DNA of 13,243 nucleotides from Chloroflexota bacterium (GCA_013153135.1 JAADFA010000153.1:1-13243), one strand, 5' to 3'; positions 1 to 6,981 are shown, numbered from the stretch's first letter. Notes: generated from the letters alone by a model not told the origin. Made by a program: numbers and translations.

Positions 1-4
1 AACC

Positions 5-169
5 GGGAGGTGGAGCGGTGGTGTACTCGACCGGGGCCCAAGGCGGGTGTGGAATCGCCGCAGATGCGACCGTCACTGCGTGCGGGGAGACATTCCCGGC
101 ACGACCCGGGCGATTGGCTCCAGGTTCGGGTGCCTTTCCTGCATGGGCCGATACCCACCGAGCCCTCCC
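5..169. ncRNA. Possible structured RNA of unassigned family (6S-like hairpin layout)
   Basis: No convincing protein gene lies in the first 331 bases. Bases 5-169 can fold into one long interrupted hairpin with helices nested in order: GGGAGG 5-10 with CCTCCC 164-169; CGGTGG 16-21 with CCACCG 155-160; GGCCCA 35-40 with TGGGCC 144-149; AGGC 41-44 with GCCT 132-135; AATCGCC 53-59 with GGCGATT 109-115; CGTGC 79-83 with GCACG 99-103. All are Watson-Crick. A closing stem, an open middle around 45-49/123-131 and an apical stem over about 165 nt recalls 6S RNA, but I recognise no family-specific sequence motif, and GC-rich DNA pairs easily by chance. The strand is undetermined. A T-rich stretch (166-180) follows on the plus strand. 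I could not identify tmRNA, RNase P, SRP RNA or a known riboswitch here. Confidence 0.25.
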
Positions 170-236
170 TTCTTCGCCTTCGCTATCGGCTCACACACCG
201 ACTAAACTGAAATACACTCCTTAGAACCTCAGAGGC

Positions 237-264
237 TTGACTTTTGGCCTAAAGCGAGTATAGT
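237..264 (+). promoter_or_regulatory. Promoter for the Gld-type ABC operon
   Basis: TTGACT (237-242) and TATAGT (259-264) are separated by 16 bp, close to the consensus of a primary-sigma promoter. No TG precedes the -10. The expected start of transcription is around 271, giving a leader of about 60 nt before the ATG at 332. That leader contains the hairpin described next. Confidence 0.65.
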
Positions 265-278
265 GAAAAACAGCACAG

Positions 279-313
279 ATCCACCTATCCCGCTTGGGAG
301 GTGGCGGATTTTT
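279..313 (+). terminator. Leader hairpin with U-run (attenuator-like)
   Basis: CCACCT (281-286) pairs with AGGTGG (299-304), and CCC (289-291) with GGG (296-298), with a two-base bulge AT and a GCTT loop. A competing form pairs ATCC (279-282) with GGAT (306-309) and brings the stem directly against TTTT (310-313). This is the shape of an intrinsic terminator, placed between the promoter at 237-264 and the Shine-Dalgarno GGAG at 321-324. It may be an attenuator, a 5' stabilising hairpin, or a terminator for an RNA that starts further upstream. No peptide, T-box or riboswitch sensor is evident. Confidence 0.45.
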
Positions 314-331
314 GTGTTTTGGAGATGCGCC

Positions 332-1309
332 ATGATCGAAGCCCGCGACCTAACCAAATATTACGGGCGACGTTTGGCCATTGATCACCTCACCTTTCAC
401 GCTCGCAAGGGCGAGATTGTCGCCTTCCTCGGGCCCAATGGCGCAGGCAAAACCACGACGATGCGCATCCTTACGGGCTATATGCCGCCCAGCGAGGGCG
501 AAGCGAAGGTCGCCGGGTTCGATGTGGTGGAGGAATCTTTAGAAGTCCGCCGTCGTGTCGGTTACCTGCCGGAGACAGTGCCCCTCTACGACGATATGAC
601 GGTGTGGGATTACCTTGAATTTATGGGAAGCCTGCGCCAAGTCCCTAATCTGGACGACCGAATCGCGGAGATTTTGGACCGCGTAGGGCTCATCGACCGC
701 GCAGATAGCTTTATCGGAACTCTCTCCAAAGGTATGCGGCAGCGCGTCGGCTTGGCGCAAGCTATCTTGCATCAACCTGAAGTCCTTATTCTAGACGAGC
801 CTACCCTCGGTTTGGACCCCAAACAACGAGTGGAAGTCCGGGAACTCATTCGGGAAATCGGTCGCGAGCGCACCGTTATGCTCTCGACGCACATCTTGCC
901 CGAAGCCCAAGCGCTCAGCGACCGGGTACTCATCATCAACAAAGGCCGCATCATCGCCGAGGATACGCCCGAAGAACTGCAACTACGCCTCTTGGGTGCA
1001 CAACGAGTACGGCTGCGCGTGCGTGGGGCCCAAGGTGCCCAAGGCCTCGTGGCTCACTTACAGCGCTTACCAGGCTTGCTACGCCTACACGTGCACGACG
1101 CTGAACACCTGGAAATCGAGGCGAAACCTGAAGAAGCCGAGGCCTTGCGCAGCCGACTCGCCCGAGCTGTGCTCGATGCTGGTTATGACCTCCTGGAGAT
1201 GTGCGTCGTCTCTATGTCCCTTGAAGATATCTTCCTCCAGCTCATCCAAGATGAATCGGCCGAAGCCGAGGCCCCGGCCGATGTGGACCTCACGGCCAAG
1301 GAGGCCTAA
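332..1309 (+). CDS. ABC transporter ATP-binding protein, GldA-like
   Basis: This is the cytoplasmic ATPase of an ABC-2 type exporter, expected to power the permease encoded next. The protein has 325 residues. Walker A GPNGAGKT lies at 34-41, the signature LSKGM at 131-135, Walker B with catalytic Glu (ILDEP) at 153-157, and the H-loop STH ends at His187. The Q-loop position reads GYLPE, a form common in GldA/CcmA-like ATPases. A C-terminal extension of about 100 residues (210-325) is typical of this subgroup. The ATG at 332 has GGAG at 321-324. An upstream in-frame GTG at 263 falls inside the -10 box and would add 23 residues unlike the family, so I rejected it. The permease ATG follows 3 bases after the stop. 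The Gld assignment rests mainly on the neighbouring GldG-like gene; the substrate is unknown. Confidence 0.92.
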   Translation: MIEARDLTKYYGRRLAIDHLTFHARKGEIVAFLGPNGAGKTTTMRILTGYMPPSEGEAKVAGFDVVEESLEVRRRVGYLPETVPLYDDMTVWDYLEFMGSLRQVPNLDDRIAEILDRVGLIDRADSFIGTLSKGMRQRVGLAQAILHQPEVLILDEPTLGLDPKQRVEVRELIREIGRERTVMLSTHILPEAQALSDRVLIINKGRIIAEDTPEELQLRLLGAQRVRLRVRGAQGAQGLVAHLQRLPGLLRLHVHDAEHLEIEAKPEEAEALRSRLARAVLDAGYDLLEMCVVSMSLEDIFLQLIQDESAEAEAPADVDLTAKEA

Positions 1310-1312
1310 CCC

Positions 1313-2053
1313 ATGCGCGCGGTGTGGATTATCGCTCGTCGTGAATTCAACCGATATTTCACCACCACCGTCGCTTATTTAATCCTGTTTCTTTTCCTTT
1401 TTATTTTGGGCATCTTGTTCAACAACGCAATTCAACGCGCGTACCAGTTCTCCCTCTTCCAGGGCGCGCCACCACCCAACATCGACGTCATCCTAGGGCC
1501 TATGCTCACCCTATTCGTCTTCTCCATCCCCGCGCTCACCATGCGGCTGTTGGCCGAAGAGCAAGCCAAGGGTACCCTTGAACTGTTGCTCACCGCACCC
1601 GTGCGAGATTGGGAGCTCGTGACCGGCAAGTGGCTAGGTGCAATGGGTTTCTTGACCGTGCTCCTAGCCCTGACCCTCATCTACCCCATCGCCCTTGACC
1701 AGCTGGTTGAACCAGGTATTGACTGGGGCCCCGTGTTCACAGGCTACCTTGGGCTCCTGCTTGTGGTCTCGGCCCTCACCGCGCTGGGCGTGGCTATCTC
1801 CGCCATGTTCCGCAATCAAGTCGCTGCCTTTGCTGTGACCTTAGCCGTGTTCCTTTTCATGTGGATGATTAGCGCACTCAGTCCGGGGAGCACCAATCCC
1901 ATCCTAGAATACCTGGACTTCGGCCGGCACTTTTATCGAACGTTCTACCGGGGCGTGCTGGACCTGCGGGATATCGTGTACTACCTAAGCGTCACCTTCT
2001 TTGGGCTTTATTTGGGCAGCGTCATTATAGAGAGCCGGAGGTGGAACGGATGA
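1313..2053 (+). CDS. ABC-2 type permease, GldF-like
   Basis: This is an integral membrane subunit of 246 residues that should pair with the ATPase just upstream. About six membrane segments can be read at residues 19-38, 60-78, 108-128, 140-163, 170-189 and 221-239. The stretch LLAEEQAKGTLELLLTAP (79-96) is the cytoplasmic coupling region found in ABC-2 permeases of the GldF/NosY kind. AAGGAGG (1298-1304) precedes the ATG, and the gene overlaps the next by ATGA (2050-2053), implying translational coupling. In Bacteroidota, GldA-GldF-GldG supports gliding. In other phyla, homologues are linked to export or remain uncharacterised, so a gliding role here would be only a guess. Confidence 0.9.
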   Translation: MRAVWIIARREFNRYFTTTVAYLILFLFLFILGILFNNAIQRAYQFSLFQGAPPPNIDVILGPMLTLFVFSIPALTMRLLAEEQAKGTLELLLTAPVRDWELVTGKWLGAMGFLTVLLALTLIYPIALDQLVEPGIDWGPVFTGYLGLLLVVSALTALGVAISAMFRNQVAAFAVTLAVFLFMWMISALSPGSTNPILEYLDFGRHFYRTFYRGVLDLRDIVYYLSVTFFGLYLGSVIIESRRWNG

Positions 2054-3627
2054 ACAAGCACACCTGGCGCGCATGGCTGCCCTGGGCTAGCCTCATCCTG
2101 GCTATGGTCAGCCTCGCGGTCGCGGCCGGCGCGTACGTCATCACCCGCGCGTGGGATACCCCCGTGCGGGTGGCCCTCGCGGTCGCGATCATCGCGTTTG
2201 CTGTATATCTGAGCCTCGAAAGCGACCGTATTCGAGCTTGGTTGCGAGGCCGTCAAGCTCGCTACGGAAGCAACACGCTCCTAATGACCTTGGCCGTCAT
2301 TGGCATCTTGGGTAGCATCAACTACCTGGCAAGCCTATACCCAAAACGTTGGGACCTAACCGAGGACAAAGCTAACACCCTCGCGCCCGAAGTCCAGGAA
2401 CTCCTGGCTAATCTACCTGAGGATGTAACTGCCTACGCGTTCTATTCAGCTCAAGCCGACACAACTTACGCAAAGGAACTCTTGGATAAGTTCGCCCTCG
2501 CGAGTAACGGCAAATTTGCATATAAATTTATCGATCCCCTGTTACAACCCGGGATGGCTCAGAAATACGGCGTTACCCGGGACGGCACCATCGTGCTGGT
2601 CATGGGCGACCGCAGCGAATTAGTTACCTTCGCTTCCGAGTCCGAACTTGCCAACGCGCTGGTACGTCTGCTCCACCCCGAGAACCAAGTGGTCTATTTC
2701 ATTATTGGCCACGGCGAAGCAGACCTGGAAGCCTTCGGCGACCAAGGCCTTTCCATGTTCAAAGACGAGCTCGAAAGCAAAAACTATACTGTCAAAACCC
2801 TAACCCTGGCTACAGAGAAGGCTATCCCCGACGATGCCAAGGTCCTTGTCGTGGCCGGGCCAATGCAGCCTTTCCAGGAACATGAGCTTCAACTATTGAA
2901 AGAATATTTAGAAAACGGCGGTTCGGTGGTCTTCTTCTTCAACACCAGCATCGAAGGCGCGCAAGAACCCGACGCAAACCTCGCGGCCTACCTGGAAGAC
3001 ACGTGGGGCATCATCGTCGACAACGACGTTGTCATCGACCCCACATCACCACAACAGCCCTTCCTGGTCATGGCCGCGATCTACGAACCCCATCCCATCA
3101 CCCAAAAATTAACGAACCTGGTGACCATCTTCCCCATTGCCCGCAGCGTGCGCCTGGCCAATCCCGATGACCCCTTGCGCCTGGGCACAGAGATCATCAA
3201 GACCGCACCGCAGGCCTGGGGTGAAACGGATTTGACCGCGTTCCAGGCCACCGAAGGTCAAGAGGGCACCATCGCCAATCTGGAACCGAACCCCGAGACC
3301 GACATCATGGGGCCAGTTCCCCTGGCCGTCGCGCTAGAAGATACTCAATCGGGCGCGCGCATTGTCGTGGTTGGCGATGCGGACTTCGTCCGCAACGGTG
3401 CATATCCCGCATACGGAAACGGGCTTTTGGCCGTCAACGCGGTGGAATGGGCCGCGAATTTAGGCGACCTCATCAAACTCACCCCGCGGGAGACAGTGCA
3501 GCGCCAGCTCAAACCGCCTAACAGCTATCTTCTCAATACCATTTTCCTCACTTCGGTGTGTCTATTGCCGGGCGCGGTGCTGCTCCTTGGCGCATTCGTC
3601 ATCATCCGGCGCCGATTACGCACCTAG
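2050..3627 (+). CDS. GldG-like ABC transporter auxiliary protein
   Basis: The product has 525 residues: three N-terminal hydrophobic segments (about 10-32, 39-56 and 76-95), a large domain of about 400 residues, and one C-terminal membrane helix (497-519) followed by an Arg-rich end. The domain opens with RWDLTEDKANTLAPEV (100-115), a hallmark of the Gldg / ABC_transp_aux family, and contains IIGHGEADLE (218-227) and YLENGGSVVFFFN (286-298). The large domain is predicted to face outside the membrane and may act as an accessory subunit of the transporter; its biochemical function is not established. The ATG at 2050 is preferred because GGAGG at 2037-2041 sits 8 bases upstream, whereas the in-frame GTG at 2041 overlaps that site. 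It overlaps the permease stop codon by 4 bases. Confidence 0.9.
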   Translation: MNKHTWRAWLPWASLILAMVSLAVAAGAYVITRAWDTPVRVALAVAIIAFAVYLSLESDRIRAWLRGRQARYGSNTLLMTLAVIGILGSINYLASLYPKRWDLTEDKANTLAPEVQELLANLPEDVTAYAFYSAQADTTYAKELLDKFALASNGKFAYKFIDPLLQPGMAQKYGVTRDGTIVLVMGDRSELVTFASESELANALVRLLHPENQVVYFIIGHGEADLEAFGDQGLSMFKDELESKNYTVKTLTLATEKAIPDDAKVLVVAGPMQPFQEHELQLLKEYLENGGSVVFFFNTSIEGAQEPDANLAAYLEDTWGIIVDNDVVIDPTSPQQPFLVMAAIYEPHPITQKLTNLVTIFPIARSVRLANPDDPLRLGTEIIKTAPQAWGETDLTAFQATEGQEGTIANLEPNPETDIMGPVPLAVALEDTQSGARIVVVGDADFVRNGAYPAYGNGLLAVNAVEWAANLGDLIKLTPRETVQRQLKPPNSYLLNTIFLTSVCLLPGAVLLLGAFVIIRRRLRT

Positions 3628-3638
3628 AGGGCTGGGCC

Positions 3639-3654
3639 GTGCACCAATGTGCAC
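3639..3654. repeat. Small inverted repeat GTGCAC-CAAT-GTGCAC
   Basis: In the 76-bp gap between the GldG-like and DUF4340 genes, GTGCAC occurs twice around a 4-base spacer. Since GTGCAC is itself a palindrome, the pair reads as both a direct and an inverted repeat and could form a 6-bp hairpin. No U-run follows, so it is unlikely to be a terminator. It may be a processing or mRNA-stability element, or chance. Confidence 0.3.
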
Positions 3655-3703
3655 CCATCCGCCAGGCTCATACCCACCCCGAGACCTCGCGGGAGGCTAG
3701 GCC

Positions 3704-4381
3704 ATGATCCGCCGCGAAACCTGGGCGCTCCTCGCCGTCTTCGCTGTGCTCCTCGCCATCAGCCTGGGGTTGCGGCAACGGCAGCAAAACCTACCAACAG
3801 AAACCGACACAGCCGCGAACCCATCGCCCACGCCGTTGCCCGCGCTTTACGACGTCGACCCCGGCGTGTTGGCCACGCGCATCGTACTCGAGGAGCCCAT
3901 CGGTGAACAACGCCGCGTCGTGCTCGAACGTGTCGCGACGCCAACACCCACACCCGAAACCCTGCCAACCCCTGCAGAAGTCACGGGCACCGTAACCCCC
4001 ACGCCCACACCAGCACCCATGTGGATCGTACGTGAGCCCGAAGGCGCCAAAGCACCCCAGGATTGGGAGATCGACAGCGCGGTCCAAAGCCTCTTGACCG
4101 CGCGCGTCCTCGCGGTACTACCCGACGATACCGATCCCAAAACTTTAGGCCTAGCCAAACCACATCGGGCCGTGCACATTACTTTAGCAGATGGTACCAC
4201 CCTGCACTTGTTCGTAGGCATCACCACTCCGCTTCAAAACGGCTATTACGTGCAGACCCAAGAAGGAGGGCCGATTTTCGTCGTCAGCGACTTTGTTGTG
4301 GATGGCCTTTGGGATTTGTTCACCCAAGTATACGAATCCCTCGTTACGCCAACTCCCACAACATCATCTGACAATTCATAG
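3704..4381 (+). CDS. DUF4340 domain-containing membrane-anchored protein
   Basis: The protein has 225 residues. A single N-terminal hydrophobic segment (7-23) flanked by arginines suggests a membrane anchor, with the rest outside the cytoplasm. Pro-Thr rich linkers occur at 39-46, 79-105 and 215-220. The C-terminal half (about 107-212), with GYYVQTQEGGPIFVVSDFVVD (180-200) as its clearest piece, resembles DUF4340, a family repeatedly encoded beside GldG-like proteins. Its function is unknown; the context suggests an accessory part of the transporter. GGGAGG (3691-3696) lies 7 bases before the ATG. The 76-bp gap from the previous gene contains no terminator, so cotranscription is likely. The 27-residue TP-rich stretch in the middle splits what could be two half-domains. 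Confidence 0.75.
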   Translation: MIRRETWALLAVFAVLLAISLGLRQRQQNLPTETDTAANPSPTPLPALYDVDPGVLATRIVLEEPIGEQRRVVLERVATPTPTPETLPTPAEVTGTVTPTPTPAPMWIVREPEGAKAPQDWEIDSAVQSLLTARVLAVLPDDTDPKTLGLAKPHRAVHITLADGTTLHLFVGITTPLQNGYYVQTQEGGPIFVVSDFVVDGLWDLFTQVYESLVTPTPTTSSDNS

Positions 4382-4474
4382 AAACCAAACACGCAGGACA
4401 AACGTAACTCTTTCGCGCGACACACAACCCTTCAGGGCGTCACATCTCGACGGGATAGGGAGGCGAGATAGGCT

Positions 4475-5680
4475 ATGATTGGCGAAGAATTCATCTATGA
4501 AGACGAGGAGTTTTCCCCTCTCGCTCAGCTCATTGAGCTCGGCCGCGAGAAAGGGTACGTGACCTATGACGACATTACCCAATTCATCCCCGAGGCCGAA
4601 CGGGATATCGACCAGCTAGAAGACGTCTTCGCGGCCCTGCTCAGCGCGGGCATCACCTATTTTGAAGATGAACCCGGCGAAGAGGAACCCTCGGATTTGG
4701 ACCTGGCCGAGGAAGAAAGCGACGCGCGCCAAAGCACGCCCGCGGCTGACGAAGATGATTACCTGGCCAATATTGACACCGATGACATGGTAGGGCTCTA
4801 TCTCAAAGAAGTTGGGCGTATTCCTTTGTTAACGGCCGAGGAAGAGGTCGAGCTGGCCAAACGCATCGAAGCCGGTCGGGAAGCGCGCGCGGAGCTGGCC
4901 CGGGGCAACGTAAGCCCCAAGCGCCGTGAAGAGCTGCGTCGCATCATCGAAGACGGTTGGAAGGCGCGCGAAAAACTCATCACCGCGAACTCGCGCTTGG
5001 TCATTAGCGTCGCCAAGAAATACGTGGGCCGGGGCGTGCCCTTCCTGGACCTTATCCAGGAAGGCAACATTGGCCTCATCCGCGCGACCAAGAAATTCGA
5101 CTACCGCCGCGGGCACAAGTTCAGCACCTACGCGACTTGGTGGATCCGCCAGGCTGTGACCCGCGCCATTGCCGACCAGGGCCGCACCATTCGCGTGCCC
5201 GTGCACATGGGCGATCAAATCAACAAGCTGCTGCGCACCCAGCACCAGCTTACCCAAAAGCTGGGCCGTGAGCCCACTGTCGAAGAGTTGGCTGAAGAGC
5301 TGGGCATCCCGCCCAAGAAGGTCGAGTACATGATGCAGGTCGCGCGGCACCCCCTCTCCCTCGAGATGCCCACCGATGACGAGGAAAACGCGGTGCTGGG
5401 CGACTTCATCAAAGACGAAGGTGCCCAAGCGCCCGATGAGAACGCGGCCCAAGTCATGCTGCGCGAACAGTTGGAAAAAATTCTGAGCGAGCTACCCCCG
5501 CGCGAGGTGCGCATCTTGCAGCTGCGCTACGGCCTGTTGGATGGGCACGCGTATACCCTGGAGGAAGTCGGCCGGAAAATGGGCGTGACGCGCGAGCGGG
5601 TGCGGCAAATCGAAGCCCAGGCCTTGGCCCGCCTGCGGAGGCCCGAGATCAAGCGTCTCCTGCGCGAGTACTTGCGTTAG
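4475..5680 (+). CDS. rpoD: RNA polymerase primary sigma factor (sigma-70/SigA)
   Basis: This housekeeping sigma factor of 401 residues directs RNA polymerase to most promoters. Region 1.1 lies at about 15-64 (GREKGYVTYDDI), followed by an acidic linker (65-103) and region 1.2 from 104 (DMVGLYLKEVGRIPLLT). Region 2 spans about 165-245, with FDYRRGHKFSTYATWWIRQA (208-227) for -10 recognition and melting. Region 3 spans 244-312, and region 4 covers 330-401 with the helix-turn-helix VTRERVRQIEAQAL (371-384) for -35 contact. Gln226 and Thr229 match the -10 contacts, and Arg373, Glu374 and Gln378 the -35 contacts. The extended -10 reader motif reads HMGD (244-247), where E. coli has HMIE. The short spacer between regions 1.2 and 2 is SigA-like rather than proteobacterial. 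GGGAGG at 4458-4463 precedes the ATG by 11 bases. I see no clear promoter in 4382-4474. Confidence 0.97.
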   Translation: MIGEEFIYEDEEFSPLAQLIELGREKGYVTYDDITQFIPEAERDIDQLEDVFAALLSAGITYFEDEPGEEEPSDLDLAEEESDARQSTPAADEDDYLANIDTDDMVGLYLKEVGRIPLLTAEEEVELAKRIEAGREARAELARGNVSPKRREELRRIIEDGWKAREKLITANSRLVISVAKKYVGRGVPFLDLIQEGNIGLIRATKKFDYRRGHKFSTYATWWIRQAVTRAIADQGRTIRVPVHMGDQINKLLRTQHQLTQKLGREPTVEELAEELGIPPKKVEYMMQVARHPLSLEMPTDDEENAVLGDFIKDEGAQAPDENAAQVMLREQLEKILSELPPREVRILQLRYGLLDGHAYTLEEVGRKMGVTRERVRQIEAQALARLRRPEIKRLLREYLR

Positions 5681-5683
5681 TAG

Positions 5684-5712
5684 ACCGCGCGGCTTATCCG
5701 CCGCGCGGTTTT
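5684..5712 (+). terminator. Intrinsic terminator after rpoD
   Basis: ACCGCGCGGC (5684-5693) and GCCGCGCGGT (5700-5709) form a perfect 10-bp stem around the loop TTATCC, followed by TTTT (5709-5712). It begins 3 bases after the rpoD stop. The U-run is short, so some read-through into smpB is plausible, and no separate smpB promoter is obvious. Confidence 0.85.
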
Positions 5713-5750
5713 CGCGTGCGCACCGCTCGGAACGCGGCAAGGAGGACCCC

Positions 5751-6215
5751 ATGGCGCAAGAGCGCATTCGCGTGGTCGCTACCAACCGCAATGCCAAACG
5801 TGACTACATTCTAGGCGAAACCTATGAAGCGGGTATCGCCCTGCAAGGAACTGAGATCAAATCCGTACGCGCGGGCCAGGTCAGCTTGAACGAGGCCTTC
5901 GTCCTCATCGACAAGAACCTGGAGGCCTGGCTGGTCGACGCGTACATTGCGCCCTACGAGCGTGCCAGCCGAGGCAACCACGACCCACGACGTAAACGCA
6001 AACTCCTGTTGCACAAAAAGGAAATTCTACGCCTGTGGAACCAGGTGCGCGAAAAAGGTATGACCATCGTGCCCGTGCGCATGTACATCAAAAACGGCCG
6101 CGCAAAAGTCGAAATCGCGCTGGCCAAAGGCAAAAAGAAGTACGACAAGCGACGGGAACTCGCGCGCAAAGAAGCCGAACGCGAGATTCAACGCTACCTG
6201 TTCCGACGTCGGTGA
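5751..6215 (+). CDS. smpB: SsrA-binding protein SmpB
   Basis: SmpB binds the tRNA-like part of tmRNA and brings it to stalled ribosomes for trans-translation in the cytoplasm. The 154-residue length is typical. Family marks are NRNAKRDY (12-19), GIALQGTEIKSVRAG (28-42), RGNHDPRRKRKLLLHKKEI (74-92) and the basic C-terminal tail GKKKYDKRR (127-135) that inserts in the ribosomal mRNA path. AAGGAGG (5739-5745) is 5 bases before the ATG. The gene follows the rpoD terminator and is separated from the next gene by only 13 bases. The partner ssrA gene is not recognised in this window. Confidence 0.97.
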   Translation: MAQERIRVVATNRNAKRDYILGETYEAGIALQGTEIKSVRAGQVSLNEAFVLIDKNLEAWLVDAYIAPYERASRGNHDPRRKRKLLLHKKEILRLWNQVREKGMTIVPVRMYIKNGRAKVEIALAKGKKKYDKRRELARKEAEREIQRYLFRRR

Positions 6216-6228
6216 GCAAGACCGAACC

Positions 6229-6939
6229 ATGACCCTGCCCAATCCGCTTGCTTTCGTAGTCACCCTGGCCGTGGCCACCGCGTGGATGGGCTTCAACGAG
6301 GCCCTGGCCCGACGCGGCTGGATCAGCCCCCATACCAGCCGCAAGCTTATCCATGCGGGCACGGGTCCGCTTTACGTGCTCACATGGCTGCTCTACCCCG
6401 ACGCATCGGGACGCTTCTGGGCCGTATGGGCCCCCTTATTGCTCACCCTGCGCATCGCCGCGATCGGCCTGGGCCTCATTCACGCCCCCGCGGCTGTACA
6501 GGCTATGAGCCGCTCCGGGCGACGGGAAGAGCTCCTGCGCGGGCCCCTGTTTTACGGCCTGGCCTTCATCTATTTCACCCTGGCCCATTGGCGCGAGTGG
6601 GAAGGCATCCTGCCCCTCATGCTGCTTTGCGGCGGCGATGGCCTGGCCGACCTCGTTGGCCGACGCTGGGGCCATCGCAAGCTGCCCTGGAGCCCACGCA
6701 AATCTTGGGCCGGGAGCCTGGGTTTCATCCTCGGTGGCAGCGCGGCTGCGGCGTTGGTCCTCGCCGTCTACACCTGGGCCGGCGCCTGGACACCCACGCA
6801 AGCCCACACCTACGCGCGGCTCATCCTTCCGACCGCGCTCTTCGGCGCGGTGCTCGAAAGCGCACCCTGGCCTGAAATCGACAACCTCATCGTACCCGCG
6901 GGCACCTACGCGTGGCTACGCTGGTGGCTGCGTGGCTGA
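6229..6939 (+). CDS. Phytol/dolichol kinase family membrane protein (CTP-transferase superfamily)
   Basis: The protein is polytopic, with 236 residues and about six or seven hydrophobic segments. It carries motifs of the VTE5/SEC59 group of CTP-dependent polyprenol kinases, related to phosphatidate cytidylyltransferases: SRKLIHAGTGP (37-47), GRREELLRGPLFYG (97-110), GGDGLADLVGRRWGHRK (135-151), SPRKSWAGSLG (155-165) and PEIDNLIVPAG (215-225). Family members phosphorylate isoprenoid alcohols such as phytol, farnesol or dolichol in the membrane, for salvage into quinone, tocopherol or chlorophyll side chains or as glycosyl carriers. The actual substrate cannot be read from sequence. No strong Shine-Dalgarno precedes the ATG (only GGTGAG at 6210-6215), so coupling to smpB 13 bases upstream is likely. 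Phosphatidate cytidylyltransferase is the main alternative, but the spacing of motifs favours the kinase branch. Confidence 0.75.
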   Translation: MTLPNPLAFVVTLAVATAWMGFNEALARRGWISPHTSRKLIHAGTGPLYVLTWLLYPDASGRFWAVWAPLLLTLRIAAIGLGLIHAPAAVQAMSRSGRREELLRGPLFYGLAFIYFTLAHWREWEGILPLMLLCGGDGLADLVGRRWGHRKLPWSPRKSWAGSLGFILGGSAAAALVLAVYTWAGAWTPTQAHTYARLILPTALFGAVLESAPWPEIDNLIVPAGTYAWLRWWLRG

Positions 6940-6954
6940 TGGCTGAAAGCCATC
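6938..6954 (+). other. Hairpin overlapping the polyprenol kinase stop codon
   Basis: GATGGCT (6938-6944) and AGCCATC (6948-6954) form a perfect 7-bp stem around GAA, beginning inside the TGA stop. The downstream tract is CTTCCCCC rather than U-rich, so it is at best a weak terminator or a transcript-end stabiliser. The next promoter starts about 20 bases downstream. Confidence 0.35.
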
Positions 6955-6972
6955 CTTCCCCCGTCCCCGATG

Positions 6973-6981
6973 TGCTATACT
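6973..6981 (+). promoter_or_regulatory. Extended -10 promoter for the tsaE operon
   Basis: TGCTATACT contains the TGn extension and a -10 hexamer TATACT (6976-6981) one base from consensus. No -35-like hexamer is found 16-18 bp upstream, as expected for an extended -10 promoter. The start site would be near 6988, giving a leader of about 26 nt. Confidence 0.6.

Noticed and set aside
120..160. The GGTTCG near 123-128 as a tRNA or tmRNA T-arm.
   Set aside because: No acceptor stem, matching T-stem or CCA end can be built around it.
18..224. A GTG-started reading frame of 68 codons with GGGAGG seven bases upstream.
   Set aside because: The predicted peptide is Ala/Gly/Pro/Thr rich with no recognisable motif, the overlapping frame at 10-210 is equally open, and the same bases form the closing helix of a possible RNA. 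The apparent ribosome site is likely chance.
263..331. An N-terminal extension of the ABC ATPase from GTG 263.
   Set aside because: It starts inside the -10 box, translates through the leader hairpin, and lacks a ribosome site. ATG 332 fits the family start.
3759..4227. Long minus-strand open frames across the DUF4340 gene.
   Set aside because: They mirror the repetitive Pro-Thr codons of the plus-strand gene and have no ribosome site or family features.
4382..4474. A dedicated rpoD promoter.
   Set aside because: No -35/-10 pair or TGn extended -10 was convincing here. TATACG inside the end of the DUF4340 gene (about 4329) lacks a suitable -35.
4829..5452. A 207-codon minus-strand open frame inside rpoD.
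   Set aside because: It is a GC-rich shadow of a highly conserved sigma factor gene and its translation resembles nothing known.
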